Shown in pieces: positions 26,534 to 36,035 of a DNA stretch of 64,000 bases. This DNA comes from CAXBNB01 sp040222275 (GTDB lineage Bacteria > Bacteroidota > Bacteroidia > Cytophagales > Cyclobacteriaceae): positions 62,001 through 126,000 of the forward strand of contig JAVKDJ010000049.1 in assembly GCA_040222275.1 (NCBI GenBank). Reading direction: 5' to 3'. The position numbers and the translations under genes were made by a program. The notes beneath the pieces are model-generated. The model made no database searches. It was not told where the DNA came from and saw nothing but the letters and a program-made list of their open reading frames with translations. Position 1 is the first letter of the stretch; every line of letters starts with the position of its first letter.

Positions 26534-29500
26534 TTATCTTCCGATAAGAATTCTTGTTGTTGTGGAGCGATGTTCTGAATGTATCTTGACTATGTAAACA
26601 CCGGTCTTCAGGCTGCTTACATCCAGTTTGTTTTTATTTGTCAATTGTTGGGAAATTTGCAAAACGCCATTCACATTGAATACACCCACCTGAAATCTCT
26701 CAGAGTCAGTTCCTTCTATTCGTATAAATTCCCTGGCTGGATTCGGATAGACACTCATTCCTGCAAGGCCATCTTCCAGGCTCGCGGGCACTGCTACTTC
26801 AAAAGTAGCAGTTTGAGTAGCTGGGTTATAGTTGTCATCACCTGCCTGGCTTACCGTGATGGTAACTGTGCCCGGTGTGCCGTCCAGCGATATTGTTGTC
26901 CCATTCAGGGAAGCCGGCCCGGATATAGAATAGCTCAGCTCAAGACCGCTTGTTGTAGTGGCCACAAGGTCAAAATCAATATCAGTGGTAAGTTTGGTAT
27001 CTATGGCAGTGATTGTAATAGTCTGGTCTGCTTTGGATACCGCGAAAGTTCTTTCTACCGGGTTGGCTGCATAAAAATCAGCATTTCCTTCCTGTGAAGC
27101 CCTCACTGTGACATTTCCTGTTCCGGTAATGCTCAAGGTGCTCCCCTGTAAAGTAGCAGGCCCTTCCACTATGCTGAAAGCTACCGTCAACCCACTGGAT
27201 GCAGTGGCTGTCAGAGCAAAATCAGGATCATCATATACTTTATCAGCCAGCTCCCCAAATGTAATGGTTTGCTCGTCTTTGTTTTCCTCTACCGTTACCG
27301 TGGCATTTGCAGTAGAAACATTTCCACTGTTATCTGTTACAGTCAGCACAACAGCGTTTTGTCCAATATTTGTTTCGTCAAAAGTAGTTTTGTCGAGACT
27401 TAATTGAATCCCGCTGCAATTGTCAGTCGAACCGTTATCTACCTCAGCAGCCGTGATCGTGACCGAATTATTGGCATCTAGCCTCGCTGTAATATTTTGA
27501 GCTATGGCTGTTGGTGCTATTAAATCCACCACTGTAACGATAGCTGTGGCAGAAGCGCTGTTCCCACTTTTATCGGTAACTGTGAGAGTAACCTCGTTGT
27601 TCGCAGGTTCGTCAATTATCACCTTACTGCTTGGTTTTATCACATTGGGGTTGTTGGCTACATCATTGCAGCTAAAACTTGTCCTGCTTAGGCTAAAGTT
27701 GAGGTCTGTGAGTGCACTACAATTGTCGGTAGAATTGTCGTTGATATCTGCCGCCACTATGTTGGCATTTCCATTTTCGTCTAACTCTAAAGTGATGTCC
27801 TTAGCTGCAACCGTGGGAGCCATGTTGTCCACTACCGTCACGGTAGCCACTGCCGAAGCTGTATTACCATGGGCATCCTCAACAGTCAGATTAACTTCGA
27901 TACCCTGTGCTGGTGCCGGGCCAATCACTACAATGCTAGGTTGTTCACCAGATGTAATGTCTTCACAACTGAACTGGCTTCTGTGAATACTCATGATGAG
28001 GTTCGCAGCAGAAGTGCAGTTATCATACGAGTTGTTGTTTACGTCTGCAGCTGTGATGGTGGCAGTGCCATTGGCATCCAACTCTACTGTAATATTCTTT
28101 GCCATGGCTACTGGTGCCAGATTGTCCTCCACCGTTATTACAGCTTCGACATTGGCCTCATTTCCACCGGCATCTATGGCTGTAAATGTTACAGTATTGG
28201 CTCCTAAATCTTCACAACTAAATGTGGTGGCATTCAAACTATAACTCAGACTGGTAGCACAGTTGTCCGTCGAGCCATTGTTCAATGTGGCCGGGTCAAC
28301 AGTCACACTTCCATTAGTTCCAAGCTCTACCGTGATATTTTTGGCCACTGCCACAGGTAGTATTTCATCTACCACACTCACCTGGGCAGCCACTGTAGCA
28401 CTATTGCCCTGGGCATCTTCCACACTCAGGGTGATTGTTTGATCCCCCAGATCGTCGCAGGTAAATGTTGTCTTATCTATACTTACCACCAGGTTTGCCC
28501 CAGCCGTACAGTTGTCTGTTGAGCCATCGTTTACGGTAGCTGCCGTTAGGGTTCCGTTTCCTGCAGCATCCAGTGCCACTATCAATGCCTGCGCTGCTGT
28601 AGCAGTAGGTGCCATATTATCTTGTACAGTTACCATGGCTGTAGCACTATATTGTGCCCCTCCATTGGAGGCTGTAGCAGTGAGCGTAATGGTATGGGCT
28701 CCTACTTCAGTACAGTCAAACGCTGTTTTGTCCAGGCTGAGTGCGAACTCCGAGCCACAATCCCCTGCTGTGTTGTTGTCCACTTCTTCCGGGGTAAGGG
28801 TATAGTTTCCTGAGGCATCCAATGCCACTGTTACGTCCTGTGTAAGCACATCGATAGGCGAAGGCGTATGATAGTATTCATAAGCCCCCATATCCAAATC
28901 TCCATTTTTCCTATTGTTTCCTGCTAAGTCTTTGGCCGGCAAAAGCACCGACTGATTGCCCATGCCAACTGCCGGAGAGGCACAAGTAAGGGTATAGTCA
29001 TTGCTAGCAGCGTCATTGAACAAAGGATCGGAATTAGTGCTATTCTGCTGGCCCCCTTCAACTATGCTGTTGGTCACTTCAGAGCCAGAAGTGGTGATGG
29101 CAAATGGTGTTGCACTGCCGTTTCCATAGATGATCGAGTTTTTGATTTTACTCTGGGATGCAGCTACCATAGAGACAACATTGCCATTTACGCCTGTATT
29201 GTCAGCGATGGTGGTATTGATCATTTCAAAATCCAAGCCAGTGGCATTTCCACCGTTTGCAGTACTGGACCCCAAATAGAGGCAAGATGCCGATGTAGCC
29301 GAAGTGTTGTTATACATAACACTATTTACAATAGAGCCTTTTCCATAGATACCGTAACCGCTGGAACCTGAAAAGAGCATGTTGGTTAAATCCTTGGAGT
29401 AATTGTCGCGGATGATGCAGGACTCAAAATCTACATCGGATGAAAGGTTTTGAATGCCACAAGGGGTGAATGTGGTAAATACAGCTACACTTGATCCAGT

Positions 29501-31120
29501 ATTTTTTTCCAATACACAATTTCTAAATTTAGCGGAAAGGGCATGATTAGATGCGTAGGGATTGGCATATACCGCTCCTCCCCTGGTATCATAATATTGG
29601 CTGGCGGCTGCAGTGGCACAACTATTATTATTGCTGCCATTGGCATTGCCCCCTGTAATAGTAAATCCGTCAACTAATACGTTTTGGGCATTCCCCCTGA
29701 CGGACACCACATGATAGGAATTGTCTTGCCTGGTACCTTCAATGTCGGTAATGACGGCATTGTCATTGCCTTGCAGGTCGCCACTGAGGATGGTTACGTT
29801 CGCTGGTATATCCCTGTCAGAGAGGTCCACTTCTGTGCCGGCAAAGCCCCCATAGACTTTTACATTGTTGGGTATGTTGAATGTAGCTTTTCTATCCGAA
29901 GCATGAGGGGTGTAGGTTCCTGCTGCTACCCATATATGCTTGGTAGCCGTGCCCTGAGGTAATGCCGTCTGTAAATCTGAATAGGCATCTGCCCATGACG
30001 ACCCGTCATTTGCCCCGGTAGCATCCTTGTCAACATATATAATCCCTTCCAAGGTAGTAAATGATACTGGTATTGACCAATCGGTTACAGTAGCATCGCA
30101 TTTGCTCCTGATATACACATCATAGGTAGTGTTGGCTGTAAGACCTGTGATGGTGTGGTTGCTAGTCGCAATGTCAGTTTCCACAGTTGCATTGGCCACA
30201 TCACCCCCCGATAGCACATAGGCCAAATCCCAGGTATCTGAAATGGGGTCGTTATACCAGGTTATAGTACCTGATGTGCTTCCTGTACTTTCAGCGTTTA
30301 CCTCAACTGGTGGTGAACAAACCCCCTCGCGTGAAAGTGAGAATATTTCGCTATTTGTCAACAATCGTTCATATAGCCTAATATCATCCAACGACTCTGT
30401 GTACCTCTCTGTAGAATTCAACCCCCTGCTATTACCAAATGTAACATTTCCTGCCGGGGTTAAGTCCCACCTCAAGCCTACCTGGCTACCAACAGGGGTA
30501 CTTACTGTTTGAAATTTATTGTACTGCCCATCCACAAATATTTTGTAGTCATAATTGACATAGTATTCCCATCGCTGGTATGGGCCATTAAAGTAACTAT
30601 ACTTATATCCGCGGGCTGAAAAGGTAATGTGATGCCAGTTACCATCAGCAATAACTGCTGTTGATAAAATGTCGTTGTAGCCGGAATATCCGGTGGTACC
30701 TGCTGCGGTGTTGCTCCAGTGGTTGTAAAGGTTGTTGGCTGCAAGGTTCACTGTGCCGTTTTTAAGGAAAACGTACCAACCGATCTGTGAAGAATTTTCT
30801 GCGGCTGTTGTTCGCGAGCTTTGATCAATGATCACTCTTTTTGCCCCATCGTTAGTGTTAGTCTTTATCCAAAAGCTTATGGTAATATCACTATCTGCCA
30901 CACCTGTGGTTTGTAATGCATCGCCATTGAGGTTGATGGCATTGGGCTCTGACAACCGGTCATTTTCTACTGTTAATGCCGAACCAACCTGTGTCAATTG
31001 ATTCGTGCCGGTTAAACTACCTCCGGTAAAGGTATATTCCCCCTGAAGGTTGGAGGTGGGGATTTGCCCATAAACAAGTCCGCTTATGAGCATAGTTAGG
31101 ATTAGTAATGATTTTTTCAT
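26534..31120 (-). CDS. T9SS-secreted multidomain adhesin: LamG, FN3, beta-helix, HYR-like repeats, type A CTD
   Basis: A 1528-residue exported protein with signal peptide (MKKSLLILTMLISGLVYGQ). Order of domains by eye: LamG/concanavalin (about 20-265, ITISFWIKTNTNDGAKRVII; DDIRLYERLLTNSEIFSL), fibronectin III (about 268-358), a right-handed beta-helix of the choice-of-anchor Q type (about 360-750, YVDKDATGANDGSSWADAYS and NNRKNGDLDMGAYEYY), six HYR/Ig-like repeats of 80-100 residues with DNMAPTxxAxxxxVxLDxNG and STDNC signatures, two MBG-like repeats (KDEQTITFGELADKVYDDPD; FAVSKADQTITITAI), and a T9SS type A sorting domain (SVYPNPAREFIRIE to TTTRILIGR). The CTD predicts export through the outer membrane by the type IX system. 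A -7-like TAGGTTTG lies at 31156-31149. Binding partner unknown. Confidence 0.9.
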   Translation of the reverse strand: MKKSLLILTMLISGLVYGQIPTSNLQGEYTFTGGSLTGTNQLTQVGSALTVENDRLSEPNAINLNGDALQTTGVADSDITISFWIKTNTNDGAKRVIIDQSSRTTAAENSSQIGWYVFLKNGTVNLAANNLYNHWSNTAAGTTGYSGYNDILSTAVIADGNWHHITFSARGYKYSYFNGPYQRWEYYVNYDYKIFVDGQYNKFQTVSTPVGSQVGLRWDLTPAGNVTFGNSRGLNSTERYTESLDDIRLYERLLTNSEIFSLSREGVCSPPVEVNAESTGSTSGTITWYNDPISDTWDLAYVLSGGDVANATVETDIATSNHTITGLTANTTYDVYIRSKCDATVTDWSIPVSFTTLEGIIYVDKDATGANDGSSWADAYSDLQTALPQGTATKHIWVAAGTYTPHASDRKATFNIPNNVKVYGGFAGTEVDLSDRDIPANVTILSGDLQGNDNAVITDIEGTRQDNSYHVVSVRGNAQNVLVDGFTITGGNANGSNNNSCATAAASQYYDTRGGAVYANPYASNHALSAKFRNCVLEKNTGSSVAVFTTFTPCGIQNLSSDVDFESCIIRDNYSKDLTNMLFSGSSGYGIYGKGSIVNSVMYNNTSATSASCLYLGSSTANGGNATGLDFEMINTTIADNTGVNGNVVSMVAASQSKIKNSIIYGNGSATPFAITTSGSEVTNSIVEGGQQNSTNSDPLFNDAASNDYTLTCASPAVGMGNQSVLLPAKDLAGNNRKNGDLDMGAYEYYHTPSPIDVLTQDVTVALDASGNYTLTPEEVDNNTAGDCGSEFALSLDKTAFDCTEVGAHTITLTATASNGGAQYSATAMVTVQDNMAPTATAAQALIVALDAAGNGTLTAATVNDGSTDNCTAGANLVVSIDKTTFTCDDLGDQTITLSVEDAQGNSATVAAQVSVVDEILPVAVAKNITVELGTNGSVTVDPATLNNGSTDNCATSLSYSLNATTFSCEDLGANTVTFTAIDAGGNEANVEAVITVEDNLAPVAMAKNITVELDANGTATITAADVNNNSYDNCTSAANLIMSIHRSQFSCEDITSGEQPSIVVIGPAPAQGIEVNLTVEDAHGNTASAVATVTVVDNMAPTVAAKDITLELDENGNANIVAADINDNSTDNCSALTDLNFSLSRTSFSCNDVANNPNVIKPSSKVIIDEPANNEVTLTVTDKSGNSASATAIVTVVDLIAPTAIAQNITARLDANNSVTITAAEVDNGSTDNCSGIQLSLDKTTFDETNIGQNAVVLTVTDNSGNVSTANATVTVEENKDEQTITFGELADKVYDDPDFALTATASSGLTVAFSIVEGPATLQGSTLSITGTGNVTVRASQEGNADFYAANPVERTFAVSKADQTITITAIDTKLTTDIDFDLVATTTSGLELSYSISGPASLNGTTISLDGTPGTVTITVSQAGDDNYNPATQTATFEVAVPASLEDGLAGMSVYPNPAREFIRIEGTDSERFQVGVFNVNGVLQISQQLTNKNKLDVSSLKTGVYIVKIHSEHRSTTTRILIGR

Positions 31121-31276
31121 GGTGCGTAAATTGATGTAAAACCTATATCAAACCTACACCAGGAAAATTGTGGATTTTCAGCGTTCTAGTATTCGTAGCT
31201 CACTGCCGAGAATTCGTTATGTATTAATTAAAATTAGTAATTGTACAAGTAGGCAATGCAACAAATCGTACGATGG

Positions 31277-32020
31277 TTACAAATTGTTCAATGCCATCAT
31301 GAGGGATTCCCGCTTTCTTACAGCCACTGGCAATGTGCTGCCATCTTTCATATACACCGTACCTCCTTCCTTTTTTTCAAACCTATCAAAATGGAGCAGG
31401 TTGATCAGGTGCGATTGGTGGGCCCTGAAAAAGAATTGGTCCCTGAAAAGCGAATCATATTCTTTTAAGGTTTTGGAGATGGTCAGTTTCCTTCCATCAA
31501 CGAGGTAAAACTTGGTATAGTTTGTTTCAGACTCGCATCTGATGATGTCTTTTACAGCCACTAAAAACACAGTCTCAGCATCTTTGAGCAATATCTTTTG
31601 CTCAGACTCTATACTTTTTTTGTTTTCAACCAGATTGCCAATCTTGAGGTTTTGTAAATGTCTGTTTGCAGACCGACCAGCTTTCTTTATGGCAGTTACC
31701 AGCTCCTCGGGATCGATTGGCTTGAGTACATAATCAACTGCGCTAAACTTGAATGCTTTTATGGCATATTCATCGTGACCGGTCACGAATATTACCTGAA
31801 AATCCAGTTCGCCATACTGTGCCAAAAGGTCGAAACCAGTGCCGTCTTTCATCTCCACATCCAGCAACAGCAAGTCAGGCTTGAGCTGCCGTAGGCATGA
31901 CAATCCGTCGCACACACCACCGGCTTCTCCAACCACCTCTACATCAGTCACATACATTGACAGCAAGGTCTTCAGGTTGTCCCTGACCATGTCATCATCA
32001 TCAACCAGTACTATACGCAT
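31277..32020 (-). CDS. LytTR-family response regulator
   Basis: Response regulator, 247 residues. The N-terminal receiver has the acidic pocket VLVDDDDMVRD, phospho-acceptor Asp54 in LLLDVEMKDGTGFD, and the conserved Lys in DYVLKPIDPEEL. The C-terminal LytTR DNA-binding domain (from about residue 150) has VAVKDIIRCESETNYTKFYL and FFRAHQSHLINLLHFDRF, family hallmarks. It lies 22 bases behind a LytS-type kinase and presumably forms a two-component system with one or both of the kinases upstream. The target genes are unknown; the adhesin gene 155 bases downstream is a positional candidate only. Confidence 0.95.
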   Translation of the reverse strand: MRIVLVDDDDMVRDNLKTLLSMYVTDVEVVGEAGGVCDGLSCLRQLKPDLLLLDVEMKDGTGFDLLAQYGELDFQVIFVTGHDEYAIKAFKFSAVDYVLKPIDPEELVTAIKKAGRSANRHLQNLKIGNLVENKKSIESEQKILLKDAETVFLVAVKDIIRCESETNYTKFYLVDGRKLTISKTLKEYDSLFRDQFFFRAHQSHLINLLHFDRFEKKEGGTVYMKDGSTLPVAVRKRESLMMALNNL

Positions 32021-32042
32021 ATTTTATATGAAGAAAAGAAGC

Positions 32043-34046
32043 CTAAAGGTAGTGGAACGGTACCTTTAATTCCACTTTAGTACCCAGAATATCACCTTGT
32101 TCGTTTGTTATATTGTCCAGGGCCAACTGTATCTTATCCTTTAAGTTTTTATTGAAAAGTGCCATCCTTTCCCTGATGATGGTAGAAGCCAGGGAGTTGT
32201 GTTCTTTAAGTTCAGGACTGCTTATGGCCAATCCACCTCCATTGTCCCTGATAGCGATGGAAATGTGCTCGTTTTCCTTCCCGAGTTTTATTTCGATTAA
32301 CCCATGGTCTTTGGTGTTGATCAGTCCATGTTCTATGGCATTTTCTACAAAGGGCTGCACAAACATAGGCGGTATGGTATCTGCCTCCACATCTATCTTC
32401 TCGTCCACCTCAATTTTGTAATCGAAGGAATCCTTTAACCTCAACTTGTGAATATCCATATAATTGGACAGCATTTCTATTTCTGCTGCCACAGGTATAA
32501 ACTCTTCGCGGGAATTTTCCAATATCTGGCGCATGAGCTTGGAAAACTTTGTAAGATAAAGGGCAGCCGATTGGGCGTTGTTCTTTAGCATGAAATTCTG
32601 AATGGCCAGGAGCGCATTGAAAATAAAATGAGGGTTGAGCTGTGATCGCAAAAACCGCTGTTCCAGTTCGATTTGTTGACTTCTTCTGACAGATTCCCTT
32701 TGTTTGTATATAAAAAGGGCTGCCATTGTTACTAAAAGCACCACTATAATGCCTATGACTATGGCCTGGTTTTTTTGGCTGATTTCCAGGGCCTGAATGG
32801 CCGCCTTCTGTGAAAGGGATTCTATCTCGGCTTCCTTTTTTTCCGTCTGGTATTTGGTTTCCAGATCAAAAATAGTTGAGGATTTCTCACTAGCGAGGTT
32901 ATTGCTATCCAAGGAGTAAAATTTCTTATACGCTTCCAAAGACTCAGCATATTTGCCCGACTTTTCATAAGCCTGGCTCAACAAAAAATACCCATCTGCC
33001 TCTTTGTCCTTGTCTCCTATTGCCTGGTCTATCCTGATGGCCTCCTGCGCATTGGATATTCCCAATTCCGGCCTACCTGTCAGGGTATAACACTCAGCAA
33101 GATTGGACAAAACTGTTGCCAGGCTTCTTTTTTCACCTATGGCCAGGCTTATCTCTTTGGATTTCAGATTGTATGATATGGCTTGTTCGTAGTTTTTCAC
33201 CTCCATATATGCGAATGCCAAGCCCATATAGTGATAGGCCAATTGGTACTGCCGGTTTTGCAACTGGCTGGCCTCTATTGCCATTTCAAAATATTTGAAT
33301 GCTGAATCGGGCTGGGATATTTCTGTAAAACAGGTGCCAATGTTGTGGTAAATCAACCCCATATTGACAACCCCTTCCATTTTGAGCATAATTTCCCTGG
33401 CACGTAGATAGTATTCCAGCGCCTGGTCGAAGGTTTCATTTTGAAGATGGGCATTGCCAATAATAGTGAGGAAAGCACTGTGCAACTCATCGTGCCGGAT
33501 TGCTTCAGCTATGGCCAGGCCTTTCATTGCAAAGTGCACCACAGAGTCATTTTCTGTCAATACTATATGAATATTGCTTTTGGTCTTGTATGCAGAAGCC
33601 AGTAGCACAGAATCTTTGGTAGCCCTGGCCACTTCAAACAATTGCTTCATGCACCATTTGGCCGAGTCCATTTTGCTCAACTGATGAAAAGCTGCCGCCA
33701 TGTTGTTTAAAATGGCCCCTTCGGTTTTTAGTTCGTTCGCTTCTTGTGCAAGTTGCAAAGCCATTTTTAAGAGAACTATAGCCTGTTGCGACTTGCCCTG
33801 GCAAATTAAATTTCCGGCCTTGTTTTTAAGTGCAACCGATTCCGCCCCCGGGTAGCCTGCTTCTTTCGCCAATTGTATTACATGGTCGGCAATAGAATCC
33901 GACAGGGCAATTTGGCCGCATACCTGGGCTTTGGAGAGGGCATTCAAACTATCCAGCCGGCTCCTTGAGGTAGTGTCGGCGCTATATGCCAATACGGCCG
34001 GCAATGACGCTAAAACCAATAAAAAAAATTTCCTGATGCTATTCAT
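32043..34046 (-). CDS. TPR sensor histidine kinase, LytS/His_kinase family (first paralog)
   Basis: Membrane sensor kinase of 667 residues from ATG 34046 (MNSIRKFFLLVLASLPAVLA signal peptide); a further ATG at 34073 would add nine residues. The periplasmic part, to about residue 420, consists of TPR-like helix pairs (DQALEYYLRAREIMLKMEG, YEQAISYNLKSKEISLAIG). One membrane helix (IVIGIIVVLLVTMAALFIY) leads into the His_kinase domain, with phospho-acceptor His in RSQLNPHFIFNALLAIQNF, and an ATPase with VQPFVENAIEHGL and DNGGG. It is paralogous to the next gene upstream (27 bases) and precedes the LytTR regulator gene by 22 bases. Confidence 0.92.
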   Translation of the reverse strand: MNSIRKFFLLVLASLPAVLAYSADTTSRSRLDSLNALSKAQVCGQIALSDSIADHVIQLAKEAGYPGAESVALKNKAGNLICQGKSQQAIVLLKMALQLAQEANELKTEGAILNNMAAAFHQLSKMDSAKWCMKQLFEVARATKDSVLLASAYKTKSNIHIVLTENDSVVHFAMKGLAIAEAIRHDELHSAFLTIIGNAHLQNETFDQALEYYLRAREIMLKMEGVVNMGLIYHNIGTCFTEISQPDSAFKYFEMAIEASQLQNRQYQLAYHYMGLAFAYMEVKNYEQAISYNLKSKEISLAIGEKRSLATVLSNLAECYTLTGRPELGISNAQEAIRIDQAIGDKDKEADGYFLLSQAYEKSGKYAESLEAYKKFYSLDSNNLASEKSSTIFDLETKYQTEKKEAEIESLSQKAAIQALEISQKNQAIVIGIIVVLLVTMAALFIYKQRESVRRSQQIELEQRFLRSQLNPHFIFNALLAIQNFMLKNNAQSAALYLTKFSKLMRQILENSREEFIPVAAEIEMLSNYMDIHKLRLKDSFDYKIEVDEKIDVEADTIPPMFVQPFVENAIEHGLINTKDHGLIEIKLGKENEHISIAIRDNGGGLAISSPELKEHNSLASTIIRERMALFNKNLKDKIQLALDNITNEQGDILGTKVELKVPFHYL

Positions 34047-34073
34047 TGATACAAAACTGTGTTTCGACAGCAT

Positions 34074-35915
34074 TTAAATATAACCAAAAGGTACTTTTAA
34101 TTCTACACGTGTGCCGAGTACTTTGCCTTCATCATTGGTGATGTCATCCAATATAAATTCTATTTTCTTTTTCAAAGTAAGGTTAAATAATTCCATTCTT
34201 TCCTTAATGATGGTGGTAGAAAGAGAGCCATTGCTGGCAGGCCTGGAATTGCTTTTGGCCAGGCCTCCGCCATTATCTTCTATCTCGATGGAAATGTAGT
34301 CTTCTTCTTTGAAGAATTTTACACATATTTTTCCTTTTCCTGCTGCATTGACGATTCCATGTTCTATCGCATTTTCCACGAATGGTTGCACAAACATAGG
34401 TGGAATGGTATCAGCTTCCGGGTCAATATTTCCTGGCAACTCTATAGTATAATCAAAGGAGTCATTTAACCTCATTTTATGTATATCCATAAAATTAGAC
34501 AACATCCTCAGCTCGTCTTCTACCGGGATAAATTCTTGTCGGGAATTTTCCAATATTTCACGCATCAGTTTAGAGAATTTGGCCAGGTAAAGCGCTGCTT
34601 TTTCCGCTTGATTGGTCAACATAAACTGCTGTACTGCCAGCAAAGCATTGGAGATGAAATGAGGGTTAAGTTGCGACCTCAAAAAACGCTGTTCCAGTTC
34701 TGTTTGGACTTTTTGGCGTTTCAAAGACCGATGCTTGTAGATAAAAAAAGTAGTAAGCGAAATAAACAGGAAGAATATAAAACCTATGATTATCGTTTGG
34801 TTTTTCTGTTGGATTTCCAGCACCTGGATAGCTGCCTGCTGGGAAAGTGAAGCTATTTCTGCTTCTTTTTTTTCTGTTTCGTATTTGGCTTGCAGGTCCT
34901 CGATAGTTTTTATTTTATTTTCTGAAAAAACGGAATCTACCATCGTTAGGTGCTTTTTCCAATAGTCTGTAGCCTCTTTGTAGCGGTTTAGCTTTTCCAA
35001 ATACTGTGCCTGCTGCGAATAGGCATGCTTTAACATTTTGTAGTTTTGAAGGCCTTCATATATAGTCATTGCGCCAGTATTGCACTCCAGGGCTTTCTGA
35101 AAGTTTCCCACACCCTGATAACTATCTGCCAGCGAGAATAAAGCCCCGGCCTCATTGGTTTCCTGCTTGTACTTTCGGGAAAATTCAAGTATCTTGTTAA
35201 GATATACCAACGCTTCCTTGTAACGACCCAGGTAGTTATATATGGTGCCCAATCCTCCTTCGGCTATTGCAATACCAGTGGCAAAGTCCACTTCTTTCGA
35301 TATTTCCAGGGCACGCAGAAAGTATTGTTCCGCTTTTTCGTATTCTTTCAGCTCCTGATAGGTCTTGCCCACATAGTAATAAAAGCCCGCCTTGGAGCTA
35401 CTTGATGGATTGTCTTTTACCAGTTCTATGTTTTCTAAATGGATAGCCAGTGCTTTGTCGTACTTCTGATTTTCACTATATATCCTGGCGAGGTTACCAT
35501 GAGTGAAAATGAGGTTTTCCTTGTCTCCAATACCTTCAAGCAATGCCTTGGCTCGTAACGCATGGGTAAGGGCCGTGTCGTACTGGCCCTTAATGGTATG
35601 GTAGGCTGTGAGGGCATTGAGTGAATACCCCTTGCCTTTTTCATATCCAATTTCTTCTGAAATCTGAATTGCCTCATCGATCAGCAAACGGTTTTGGTTA
35701 ATGTCTCTGGTAGAGTAATATTTTGTAAGGTCTATTAACAATTTCACACGGGTAGAATCCCTTTTAGTATAGGTCTCTACCTGATGTTTGATGCTATCGA
35801 GCTCCGCTTCTTGCGCATAAAACATATGTGGTAGCAACAGAAGGGCTATGACATACTTCAGTGGAAAAAGATTAATTGTTTGGGTCAAAAGATCAACCCC
35901 AATTTTAAGACGCAT
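34074..35915 (-). CDS. TPR sensor histidine kinase, LytS/His_kinase family (second paralog)
   Basis: A 613-residue paralog of the preceding kinase, first gene of the three-gene unit. An N-terminal signal or anchor (about residues 17-35, LKYVIALLLLPHMFYAQ) is followed by TPR-like repeats (YDKALAIHLENIELVKDN, YEKAEQYFLRALEISKEV), a membrane helix (IIIGFIFFLFISLTTFFIYK) and the kinase domain. The His box reads RSQLNPHFISNALLAVQQFM, differing at one position from the paralog's NPHFIFNAL, and the ATP site has VQPFVENAIEHGI and DNGGG. Both kinases keep the functional residues, so neither is an obvious pseudokinase. The ligand is unknown; a TPR periplasmic sensor suggests a protein or peptide signal (inference). 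Confidence 0.92.
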   Translation of the reverse strand: MRLKIGVDLLTQTINLFPLKYVIALLLLPHMFYAQEAELDSIKHQVETYTKRDSTRVKLLIDLTKYYSTRDINQNRLLIDEAIQISEEIGYEKGKGYSLNALTAYHTIKGQYDTALTHALRAKALLEGIGDKENLIFTHGNLARIYSENQKYDKALAIHLENIELVKDNPSSSSKAGFYYYVGKTYQELKEYEKAEQYFLRALEISKEVDFATGIAIAEGGLGTIYNYLGRYKEALVYLNKILEFSRKYKQETNEAGALFSLADSYQGVGNFQKALECNTGAMTIYEGLQNYKMLKHAYSQQAQYLEKLNRYKEATDYWKKHLTMVDSVFSENKIKTIEDLQAKYETEKKEAEIASLSQQAAIQVLEIQQKNQTIIIGFIFFLFISLTTFFIYKHRSLKRQKVQTELEQRFLRSQLNPHFISNALLAVQQFMLTNQAEKAALYLAKFSKLMREILENSRQEFIPVEDELRMLSNFMDIHKMRLNDSFDYTIELPGNIDPEADTIPPMFVQPFVENAIEHGIVNAAGKGKICVKFFKEEDYISIEIEDNGGGLAKSNSRPASNGSLSTTIIKERMELFNLTLKKKIEFILDDITNDEGKVLGTRVELKVPFGYI

Positions 35916-36035
35916 GATAATCCGAACTATTTAGCAACTTTAAAATTGTACAAAATTTTGATAATATTGGACAATAATGCGATAATAGTTTGCGTATGGA
36001 GACAATCGGCTTGTAATTCATCCAAAATTTGCTTT

